A stretch of 64,000 nt of DNA, from the NCBI GenBank assembly GCA_000153745.1, contig DS022282.1, positions 664,027-728,026 of the forward strand, given 5' to 3'. Numbering within the stretch: position 1 is the first letter of the stretch; every line of letters starts with the position of its first letter. The translations under genes and the position numbers were made by a program. The notes beneath the pieces were generated by a model that saw only the letters and a program-made list of their open reading frames with translations, was not told the DNA's origin and ran no database searches. The DNA comes from Rhodobacterales bacterium HTCC2255. Lineage in GTDB: Bacteria > Pseudomonadota > Alphaproteobacteria > Rhodobacterales > Rhodobacteraceae. Below are positions 57,096 to 64,000 of the stretch, piece by piece.

Positions 57096-57841
57096 TGATT
57101 ACAGTACAGAATTTACATAAAAAATTTGCTGCTAATACAGTATTGAATGGTATTGATATGCAAATAGAAAAAGGCCAAAGCATGGCTATAATTGGTGGTT
57201 CAGGTACAGGAAAATCAGTATTACTAAAATGTATTCTAGGACTAGAAACACATGATAGTGGCAAAATATTTATTAATGGAGAAGAGTCTAGCAAACTCGA
57301 CAAAAATAAATTTTTATCAAATTTTGGAATGTTGTTTCAAAATGCTGCGTTATTTGACAGCCTCAGCGTTTGGAAGAATGTTGCATTCAGATTAACACAA
57401 GGGCCCAATAAAATTCCAGAAAAACAAGCAAAAGATATAGCAATTGAAAAATTACGGAGAGTTGGCCTAACTCCTGATGTAGGTGATAAATTCCCAGCAG
57501 AGTTATCAGGAGGCATGCAAAAACGAGTAGGATTAGCCAGAGCAATTGCAGCCAATCCAGAGATTATTTTTTTTGACGAACCCACAACAGGCCTTGATCC
57601 AATAATGTCAGGAGTAATAAATGAATTAATCCGTGAAATTGTCGTAGAGATGGGCGCAACTGCAATGACGATAACTCATGATATGAGTTCAGTAAGGGCA
57701 ATAGCTGATAAAGTAATAATGTTGCACAATGGTCGAGTGCAATGGTCTGGTGACATAAAAGAATTGGAAAAATCTCAAAACCCTTATTTAAATCAATTCT
57801 TGAAGGGCAACGCAGAAGGGCCAATTGAAGCTGTTAGATAA
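57095..57841 (+). CDS. mlaF: MlaF-family ABC transporter ATP-binding protein
   Basis: 248 aa. Walker A GGSGTGKSV near residue 34, signature LSGGMQKRVGLARAI near 135, Walker B IIFFDEPTTGLDP near 158, switch THDM. The MQKRV form is typical of MlaF. It powers the MlaE permease encoded just upstream. Confidence 0.92.
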   Translation: MITVQNLHKKFAANTVLNGIDMQIEKGQSMAIIGGSGTGKSVLLKCILGLETHDSGKIFINGEESSKLDKNKFLSNFGMLFQNAALFDSLSVWKNVAFRLTQGPNKIPEKQAKDIAIEKLRRVGLTPDVGDKFPAELSGGMQKRVGLARAIAANPEIIFFDEPTTGLDPIMSGVINELIREIVVEMGATAMTITHDMSSVRAIADKVIMLHNGRVQWSGDIKELEKSQNPYLNQFLKGNAEGPIEAVR

Positions 57842-57911
57842 AACAAGAATTATCTCACAAAATAAAGTAAGCAAAACTTGCTTTTAAAATATGCTTAAGG
57901 CACAAAGTTAT

Positions 57912-59288
57912 ATGGTTAAATCAACATTAAATTATACATGCACAAATTGCCATACTACTCATAAAAAATGGGCAGGAAAATGTGAGTCATGTGGAGAATG
58001 GAATTCTATAAAGGAAGAAGCTCCACTAGCATCAGGACCAAAGGGAAAAACTCTTGGCGCAAATAAAGGTCGCAAAATAATTTTAGGGGATTTAACGACT
58101 GTAGATGCCCCATTAAAAAGAAGTACTTTGGGGATAAATGAATTTGATAGAGTACTAGGCGGTGGATTAGTTCCCGCAAGTGCAATATTAGTGTCTGGGG
58201 ATCCAGGCATCGGAAAATCTACTTTGTTACTTCAAGCAGCAGCTGATTTTGCTCGAACTGGCAAAAAAGTTATCTACATATCAGGGGAAGAAGCAAGCAG
58301 TCAAATTCGAATGAGGGCCCAACGCTTAAATTTAACGGACGCATCAGTAAACTTGGCTACAGAAACAAATTTACGTGATATTCTAACGACACTTGAAGAA
58401 GAAAAACCCGACCTTGCAATTATTGATTCAATACAAACAATGTGGGCAGATCATGTAGATAGTTCACCTGGTTCAGTAAGCCAAGTACGCGCAACAGCAC
58501 ATGAGTTAACAAATTTCGCAAAACGCAAAGGCGTTGCAATAATGTTAGTAGGCCATGTTACTAAAGAAGGTCAGATTGCAGGACCACGAGTGGTTGAACA
58601 TATGGTTGATACTGTATTGCACTTTGAAGGTGAAAGGGGTCATCAGTTTAGAATACTTAGGGCAGTAAAAAATCGATTTGGACCTTCAGATGAAATCGGT
58701 GTATTTGAAATGACAGGTCGGGGCCTAGAACAAGTTAGTAATCCATCTGAGTTATTTTTATCAGAACGCGATGCAAGAACAACAGGTTCTGTAGTTTTTG
58801 CTGGCATTGAAGGAACTCGCCCTCTTCTAGTTGAGATACAAGCTTTAGTTGCTCCTTCACCTCTGGCAACTCCTAGGCGTACGGTCGTTGGATGGGATAG
58901 CTCTAGATTATCGATGGTATTAGCCGTTTTAGAAGCAAGGTGTGGAATTAGCTTTGCTGGAAAAGATGTATATTTGAATATAGCTGGTGGCCTTAGAATA
59001 TCAGAACCTGCAGCCGATTTAGCTGTTGCAGCAGCATTAATATCTGCAAGACAAGATATACCTATTGCATCTGATACAGTAATTTTTGGGGAAATAAGTT
59101 TATCAGGCGCATTACGACCAATCTCTCAGGCCGAAAATAGGATGAAAGAAGCAAAAAAACTTGGGTTTTTAGCTGCTTTTGCACCATCAAGGATGAAGTT
59201 ATCTTCAGAATCAAGAATGAATGTTGTAAAGTATGATACAATCGATGTATTTGTCGAAGACCATTTTGGTAGTATTGATGAAGAATAA
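57912..59288 (+). CDS. radA: DNA repair protein RadA
   Basis: 458 aa. A zinc finger (CTNCHTTHKKWAGKCESCGEW), RecA-like core with Walker A GDPGIGKST, the RadA-specific KNRFGPSDE motif, and a C-terminal Lon-like domain. RadA helps branch migration in recombination. ATG 57912 starts the family protein; an ATG seven codons upstream is in frame but has no ribosome site. Confidence 0.94.
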   Translation: MVKSTLNYTCTNCHTTHKKWAGKCESCGEWNSIKEEAPLASGPKGKTLGANKGRKIILGDLTTVDAPLKRSTLGINEFDRVLGGGLVPASAILVSGDPGIGKSTLLLQAAADFARTGKKVIYISGEEASSQIRMRAQRLNLTDASVNLATETNLRDILTTLEEEKPDLAIIDSIQTMWADHVDSSPGSVSQVRATAHELTNFAKRKGVAIMLVGHVTKEGQIAGPRVVEHMVDTVLHFEGERGHQFRILRAVKNRFGPSDEIGVFEMTGRGLEQVSNPSELFLSERDARTTGSVVFAGIEGTRPLLVEIQALVAPSPLATPRRTVVGWDSSRLSMVLAVLEARCGISFAGKDVYLNIAGGLRISEPAADLAVAAALISARQDIPIASDTVIFGEISLSGALRPISQAENRMKEAKKLGFLAAFAPSRMKLSSESRMNVVKYDTIDVFVEDHFGSIDEE

Positions 59289-59300
59289 AGGGGCGATAAA

Positions 59301-59867
59301 TTGGATAGCTTTACATTAGTAGATGGTGGATCTGCAGCAATTCTATTGATCTCAGCCATTCTTGCTTATTCACGTGGTTTAGTGAGAGAGGTTTTATCAA
59401 TTGCTGGCTGGGTTGCCGCAGCAGTATCAGCATTTATTTTTGCTCCTAGTGTTGAACCTCTTGTTAGAGAAATTCCCATTATAAGCGATATTGTTGGGGC
59501 GAGATGCGAACTATCAATTATCGCAGCATTTGCAGCAGTGTTTGCATTAACATTAGCTATTGTAGCAATTTTTACACCGTTATTTTCAGGTATAATACAA
59601 AGATCTGTTTTAAGTTCTTTCGATCAAAGTCTAGGGTTCTTATTCGGAGCAATGAGAGGATTAATTTTAATATTAGTAGCACTTGTTGTATATAACTTCA
59701 TTGGTGCAGATTTGAGTATGATAGAAAACTCAAAAACCAAAACAATTTTGGCAGGCTCAGAAACTTACATACAAACTATAATTGAGCAAGATGGTGATGC
59801 AGGGCAAGCAAGTTTAACTTCTTGGATGCAAAATAGATACGAAGAATTAACAACAACTTGTAATTAA
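59301..59867 (+). CDS. cvpA: CvpA family membrane protein
   Basis: 188 aa with four membrane segments and the family signature AYSRGLVREVLSIAGWVAAA near residue 22; GFLFGAMRGLILILVALVVY in the third to fourth segment. In other bacteria CvpA is needed for colicin V production and envelope integrity and often precedes purF, as here. The start is TTG with AAAGGGG upstream at proper spacing. Confidence 0.9.
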   Translation: MDSFTLVDGGSAAILLISAILAYSRGLVREVLSIAGWVAAAVSAFIFAPSVEPLVREIPIISDIVGARCELSIIAAFAAVFALTLAIVAIFTPLFSGIIQRSVLSSFDQSLGFLFGAMRGLILILVALVVYNFIGADLSMIENSKTKTILAGSETYIQTIIEQDGDAGQASLTSWMQNRYEELTTTCN

Positions 59868-59967
59868 ATTTTAGTTTAAAGGTTAATTAACAAATATACT
59901 TTAGAATTCTAAATTATTATTAACTTTTCAGCTACGATAGCGTGACAGATAGCATGAGCTAGGTTAT

Positions 59968-61476
59968 ATGATATACAGCTGCACAAAATCACGGAATCAA
60001 CCCATGCGTCTGTCTGATACAAAGCCATTTTTAGCTCACCCATTTGACCATAATAAATTAAAAGAAGAATGCGGAATTTTTGGAGTAAATGGTGTATCAG
60101 ATGCAGCTAATTTTGTTGCTTTAGGCTTACATGCGCTCCAACATCGGGGTCAAGAAGCTGGCGGTATAGTTGCTTTCGAAGAAAATCATGGTTTTAATTC
60201 TGCGCGCCGTTTTGGCTATGTACGTGATAATTTCACAAAAGAAAGTTTGATGAGTACGCTTCCTGGGCATAATGCTATAGGTCACGTAAGATATTCAACA
60301 GCTGGAAATAAAGGCCATACAGCTATTCGCGATGTTCAGCCATTTTTTGGTGAATTTGCAATGGGTGGATGCGCAATTGCTCACAATGGAAATTTAACAA
60401 ACGCAGAAAGTTTAAGAAAAGAACTAATCGAAAGGGGCTCAATTTTTCAGAGTTCTTCAGATAGTGAATGTATCATTCACTTAATGGCTCGATCTATTCA
60501 TAAAGATCATATAAATCGCCTAAAAGACGCATTATCACGCGTTGAAGGGGCGTTTTCCGTTGTTGCTATGACACGTACAAAACTAATTGGAATTAGGGAC
60601 CCAAGGGGTGTTCGGCCATTAGTATTAGGAAAGTTAGGCGAAGGCTGGGTATTATCATCTGAAACCTGTGCCTTAGATATTGTTGGGGCTGAACATGTTA
60701 GGGAAATTGAACCAGGTGAAATGATTGTAATTGGCCCAGAAGGTTTGAAAAGCACTTTCCCATTTGAAAGAACTGCACCACGGCCATGCATTTTTGAAAA
60801 AGTATATTTTTCAAGACCAGATAGTATTTTAGGTGGACAATCAATTTACGAAACTAGACGGCAAATCGGTATTGAATTAGCTAAAGAAAGCCCTGTTGAT
60901 GCAGATTTAGTTTGCCCAGTCCCTGATAGTGGGACCCCCGCAGCAATAGGATTTAGTCATGAAAGTGGAATTCCATATGGCATGGGGATTATAAGAAATT
61001 CATATATGGGGCGTACATTTATTGAGCCAACTGAACAGATACGTAATATGGGTGTTCGGTTGAAATTGAATGTAAATCGTGCATTAATTGAAGGGAAACG
61101 CGTTATTCTGGTTGATGATAGTGTCGTAAGAGGTACCACAAGTCGTAAAATCAAAGAAATGATATTAGATGCTGGTGCAGCAGAAGTGCATTTTCGTATA
61201 GCTTCACCACCAACTGCGTGGCCATGCTTCTATGGAGTAGACACGCCACAACGTGAAAAATTATTAGCAGCAACCATGAGTGCCGAAGAAATGCGTCAAC
61301 ACTTAAATGTAGCAAGTTTAAAGTTTATTTCCATGGACGGCTTATATAGAGCTTGTGGTATAGAATCCGGTAGAGACGACTCAAACCCTGCATATTGTGA
61401 CGCCTGTTTTTCCGGAGAATATCCAGTAGCTCCGTCAGATCAATTGGCAAAAGGCTTTAAAATGGCTGCCGAGTGA
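59968..61476 (+). CDS. purF: Amidophosphoribosyltransferase
   Basis: About 490-502 aa. The N-terminal glutaminase begins at the cysteine of EECGIFGV (processed propeptide expected), followed by HVRYSTAG and HNGNLTNA; the PRPP site VILVDDSVVRGTTS is near residue 375, and CxxC-type cysteines at the end fit the Fe-S form. It makes phosphoribosylamine in purine synthesis. ATG 60004 is an alternative start; 59968 has AGG 5 nt upstream. Confidence 0.95.
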   Translation: MIYSCTKSRNQPMRLSDTKPFLAHPFDHNKLKEECGIFGVNGVSDAANFVALGLHALQHRGQEAGGIVAFEENHGFNSARRFGYVRDNFTKESLMSTLPGHNAIGHVRYSTAGNKGHTAIRDVQPFFGEFAMGGCAIAHNGNLTNAESLRKELIERGSIFQSSSDSECIIHLMARSIHKDHINRLKDALSRVEGAFSVVAMTRTKLIGIRDPRGVRPLVLGKLGEGWVLSSETCALDIVGAEHVREIEPGEMIVIGPEGLKSTFPFERTAPRPCIFEKVYFSRPDSILGGQSIYETRRQIGIELAKESPVDADLVCPVPDSGTPAAIGFSHESGIPYGMGIIRNSYMGRTFIEPTEQIRNMGVRLKLNVNRALIEGKRVILVDDSVVRGTTSRKIKEMILDAGAAEVHFRIASPPTAWPCFYGVDTPQREKLLAATMSAEEMRQHLNVASLKFISMDGLYRACGIESGRDDSNPAYCDACFSGEYPVAPSDQLAKGFKMAAE

Positions 61477-61478
61477 TC

Positions 61479-62132
61479 ATGGAAGTTAAAAACAAAAAAA
61501 TTGCTTTGGTAACTGGTGCCTCAAGAGGTCTTGGAGCTGCTGTATCTGAAGCTTTAGCAGAAAATAACTATCATGTAATTGCTATTGCTCGAACTAGTGG
61601 AGCATTAGAAGAATTAGATGATCGCATACAGTCAAAAGGCGGATCTGCTACCTTAGTTCCATTAGATATTACTGATGAAGAAGCTGTAAAACGTATGTGT
61701 ATTTTAATTCATGAACGTTGGGGTGGTTTAGATTTATGGGTTCATTGTGCAATTCATGCCTCACCATTATCACCAGTTAGCCATATTTCAGAAAAAGATT
61801 GGGAAAAAACAATTGCTATAAATATAACTGCAACTGGTAGACTTATTACAAATTTAGAGAGTTTGCTCTTAGCCAATTCTGGCACAGCTATACATATTGA
61901 CGACAAGGTTTCAGGTCACAAATTTTTTGGCAATTATGGGTCAAGTAAAGCTGCACAACGCGCACTTTTTGAAAGTTGGGCAAGCGAAACAGTTAAAACA
62001 GGGCCGAATATTCTAGTTTTTTCTCCAAACCCAATGCCCACAGCTTGTAGGGCTCGTTTTTTTCCTGGTGAAGACCGCTCAGCATTATTTCATCCTAGCG
62101 AAGAAGCAGCTCGCCTAATAAAGCAATTGTAA
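61479..62132 (+). CDS. Short-chain dehydrogenase/reductase
   Basis: 217 aa. TGASRGLG is near residue 13; the catalytic YGSSK near 148. SDR of unknown substrate; an SDR in this place after purF is common in Alphaproteobacteria. It starts 2 bp after the purF stop, so the two are co-translated. Confidence 0.85.
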   Translation: MEVKNKKIALVTGASRGLGAAVSEALAENNYHVIAIARTSGALEELDDRIQSKGGSATLVPLDITDEEAVKRMCILIHERWGGLDLWVHCAIHASPLSPVSHISEKDWEKTIAINITATGRLITNLESLLLANSGTAIHIDDKVSGHKFFGNYGSSKAAQRALFESWASETVKTGPNILVFSPNPMPTACRARFFPGEDRSALFHPSEEAARLIKQL

Positions 62133-62141
62133 TAATAAATA

Positions 62142-62657
62142 TTAATGGCTCATTTTATGGTCATGTTTTTTTTCAGATCTTTTATTATCTACTAATACTT
62201 CTAGTTTCAAAACTTTTTTTTCAAACATCAGCTCAAGATGAATCTTATCACCATTCATAAGGCTTCTATTTAGTCCCATAATCATAACATGGTTTCCACC
62301 ACGCTTGAATATTGATCGACTTTTGGGTTCTATGTTTACACCATCATTAATCTTTGCCATGGACATCACTCCATCTCCATCGACTGAGTGGGTGTGCAAT
62401 TCAGCTTTTTTTGCGACATCGGCAGTAGCGCCAATTAATTTATGCTCAAGATTTGTACCATTTTCAATAATGAAAAATATTGCACCGGATTTGGCAGAAG
62501 CACTTGAAACACGTGCGTAAGGTTGTACAATTTTCAAATTCTCATGCCCAATCTGTTGACCATGAAAATGCATCTTGTGTTGTGGTTTTTCCTTTCCCAA
62601 AAAGAAGACACTTATACCAACAAAAAATGCTAAAATAATTATTAATGAATTTTTCAT
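62142..62657 (-). CDS. PCuAC-type periplasmic copper chaperone
   Basis: 171 aa. An N-terminal signal or anchor helix (4-20), then the PCuAC domain with the copper motif HTHSVDGDGVMSM followed by NHVMIMGL, i.e. the His/Met pattern of the family. It delivers copper to cytochrome oxidase. It also has short His/Met-rich ends, HKMHFHG near the anchor and KKHDHKMSH at the C-terminus, which may bind extra copper. Confidence 0.85.
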   Translation of the reverse strand: MKNSLIIILAFFVGISVFFLGKEKPQHKMHFHGQQIGHENLKIVQPYARVSSASAKSGAIFFIIENGTNLEHKLIGATADVAKKAELHTHSVDGDGVMSMAKINDGVNIEPKSRSIFKRGGNHVMIMGLNRSLMNGDKIHLELMFEKKVLKLEVLVDNKRSEKKHDHKMSH

Positions 62658-62689
62658 TTATATTTTTCCATAAGTTAATAATCTTATTA

Positions 62690-62716
62690 AAAAAAAGCCC
62701 CACTAAAAGTGAGGCT
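62690..62716 (-). terminator. Intrinsic terminator after rpmB
   Basis: On the minus strand, arms AGCCTCACT and AGTGGGGCT (one G-U pair) around TTT, followed by eight T. It lies 25 bp after the rpmB stop. Confidence 0.85.
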
Positions 62717-62740
62717 ATTCATTCAAAAAAAAATTGATAT

Positions 62741-63031
62741 CTAAGCAGCTGGGGCAGTAGCTTTTGCAATGTCTCTTTTAACTTTTAATGCTTTTTCAGA
62801 TAACTCAGCATCTTTTGCTTTTGCCATGAATGCGTCTAATCCACCACGATGGTCAACTGTTCTAAGAGCAGCCGCAGATATTTTAAATTTAAATGCTTGG
62901 CCTAAAACATCACTTGCTAGAGTTACGTCATTTAAGTTCGGCAAGAACCGGCGGCGGGTTCTATTTTTAGCATGGCTAACGTTGTTGCCAGTCATAGGGC
63001 CTTTACCAGTAAGTTCACAGCGTCGTGACAT
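62741..63031 (-). CDS. rpmB: 50S ribosomal protein L28
   Basis: 96 aa. [20 protein letters not shown] and [11 protein letters not shown] are the L28 signature. It is monocistronic, with a promoter at about -90 and a terminator after it. It is divergent from hrpB. Confidence 0.97.
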   Translation of the reverse strand: MSRRCELTGKGPMTGNNVSHAKNRTRRRFLPNLNDVTLASDVLGQAFKFKISAAALRTVDHRGGLDAFMAKAKDAELSEKALKVKRDIAKATAPAA

Positions 63032-63096
63032 GTTTTATTCCTTTGATTTGGGCTATCTAGTATTACTTCTAGAAAACATATGTATATCAAAGCCGG

Positions 63097-63125
63097 TGTT
63101 TAGGCTGGTCCCGGACAAACGTCAA
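63097..63125 (-). promoter_or_regulatory. Sigma-70 promoter for rpmB
   Basis: Minus-strand TTGACG (63120-63125), an ideal 17-bp spacer, and TAAACA (63097-63102), about 60 nt upstream of the L28 ATG. Confidence 0.55.
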
Positions 63126-63222
63126 GGGATTCGGTGCATCTAACAAAATTTTTCTTATTTTTTTACATAGTTTTTCTATTTTTATGTAAACACTCTTTAT
63201 TTTTTACACTATCACATATTAC

Positions 63223-64000
63223 ATGAATGATTTTGCAGAAAAACTACCCATAGATGAAGTTCTAAATGAACTAATAAAAGCTATGCGTGAAAAAAATCAT
63301 GCCGTCTTACAGGCTCCTCCTGGGGCTGGCAAAACTACACGAATACCGATTGCATTATTAGCGTCTGACTTATTTGAAAAAAAAATCATTATGCTTCAAC
63401 CCCGACGTCTTGCTGTACGATCAGCAGCAAAAAGATTGGCACAGCATTATGGTGATCAATTGGGGCAAACAGTTGGATACAGAATGCGTGGAGAAAGCAA
63501 AGTATCAAATAAAACACGCATTGAAGTCGTTACTGAGGGTGTTTTGATAAAAATGATTCAAAATGATCCAGAATTAAACAATGTTAGCTGTATAATTTTT
63601 GACGAATTTCATGAAAGGTCATTAAGCGCAGATCTTGGTCTTACATTTTGTTTAGAAATAAGATCTGAACTACGAGAAGATCTAGGAATTCTTGTTATGT
63701 CTGCAACTTTAGATGCAGCACCGGTTGCAAAATTGATGGGGGATGCACCTGTTATAACATCTTCAGGTAAATCATATGATGTTTGTCCATACTATTTATC
63801 AAAACCATGGAAGTTTAATAAAACCTTTAAGAATGATTTTATTCAGGCAATATCAGGTTTAATCATAAAAGCGTTTGAAGAAAATGAAGGAAGTATCCTT
63901 GCATTTCTTCCAGGTGCACGTGAAATCAAACAAGTTCAAACTTTTTTAAAAGCAAAATTAGCAAATGATTTAGATATTTACCCTCTTTATGGCGCCATGT
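63223..64000 (+). CDS. hrpB: ATP-dependent helicase HrpB, N-terminal part (cut by window end)
   Basis: 259 codons of an open frame running off the window. Walker A APPGAGKTT is at residues 31-39, then LQPRRLAVRSAA, the DEFH box IIFDEFHERS and MSATLDAAP, the layout of the HrpB family of DEAH helicases. ATG 63223 has no good ribosome site, but the conserved domain begins soon after. Normal length is about 800 aa, so two thirds are missing. Confidence 0.88.
   Translation, partial: MNDFAEKLPIDEVLNELIKAMREKNHAVLQAPPGAGKTTRIPIALLASDLFEKKIIMLQPRRLAVRSAAKRLAQHYGDQLGQTVGYRMRGESKVSNKTRIEVVTEGVLIKMIQNDPELNNVSCIIFDEFHERSLSADLGLTFCLEIRSELREDLGILVMSATLDAAPVAKLMGDAPVITSSGKSYDVCPYYLSKPWKFNKTFKNDFIQAISGLIIKAFEENEGSILAFLPGAREIKQVQTFLKAKLANDLDIYPLYGAM

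Overview
This window looks like a chromosomal segment of a marine, heterotrophic alphaproteobacterium with an AT-rich, compact genome. The reasons are the gene orders sdhCDA(x)B, mdh-sucCDAB-lpd, rplY-pth and alr-mlaEF-radA-cvpA-purF, the alphaproteobacterial FYDLN-acid and DUF1737 proteins, the lactate-dehydrogenase-like Mdh, and TRAP and polyamine-catabolic genes like those of Roseobacter/SAR116-type bacteria. The lineage (a low-GC SAR116-like or related clade) is an inference. I see no prophage, insertion sequence, CRISPR array or rRNA. One tRNA (Ala, GGC) is present. Spacing is tight, and three convergent gene pairs share both stop codons in a single TTAA.

1-11.8 kb is a catabolic island. 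It holds the tail of an FAD oxidoreductase, a uronate-dehydrogenase-like epimerase, then a block resembling hpsN-hpsO-hpsP (degradation of 2,3-dihydroxypropane-1-sulfonate, DHPS). These are followed by an IclR regulator, a GMC oxidoreductase, a TerC membrane protein, and a TRAP transporter with a solute-binding protein and a fused DctQM. A strong hairpin terminator lies between the binding protein and the permease. Substrate assignment is by family and context only.

11.8-18.4 kb (minus strand) is a polyamine/guanidino nitrogen cassette: a SpuC-like aminotransferase, two glutamine-synthetase-like gamma-glutamylpolyamine synthetases, an agmatinase-family ureohydrolase and a PuuB-like oxidase. 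A second ureohydrolase of a different subtype is at 25.9 kb.

18.5-33.4 kb is mixed housekeeping: ychF, an isolated trpA, lldD, rplY-pth, nfu-tsaB-rimI, an SLC13 transporter with RCK-C domains, a RecD-like helicase, a Mn-type pyrophosphatase, an aldo/keto reductase and a secreted NAGPA-like protein.

33.4-47.4 kb is a tricarboxylic-acid-cycle region: sdhCDA, a previously easy-to-miss 38-residue lipoprotein, sdhB, a DUF1737 gene, mdh, sucCDAB, lpd, and a GntR/FCD regulator. Four copies of the palindrome TGTGATCACA lie upstream of sdhC, twice (21 bp apart) in the mdh-sucC gap, and directly in front of the GntR gene. This suggests a local TCA-cycle regulon run by that regulator, and is the strongest new hypothesis in the window.

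47.4-64 kb is mostly conserved housekeeping: a YgjP-type metallopeptidase, FYDLN-acid protein, tRNA-Ala, a DUF1989 gene, kdsD, a soluble PhoR-like kinase, a glyoxalase, a pirin, lepA, alr-mlaEF-radA-cvpA-purF, a PCuAC copper chaperone, rpmB, and the 5' part of hrpB cut by the window end.
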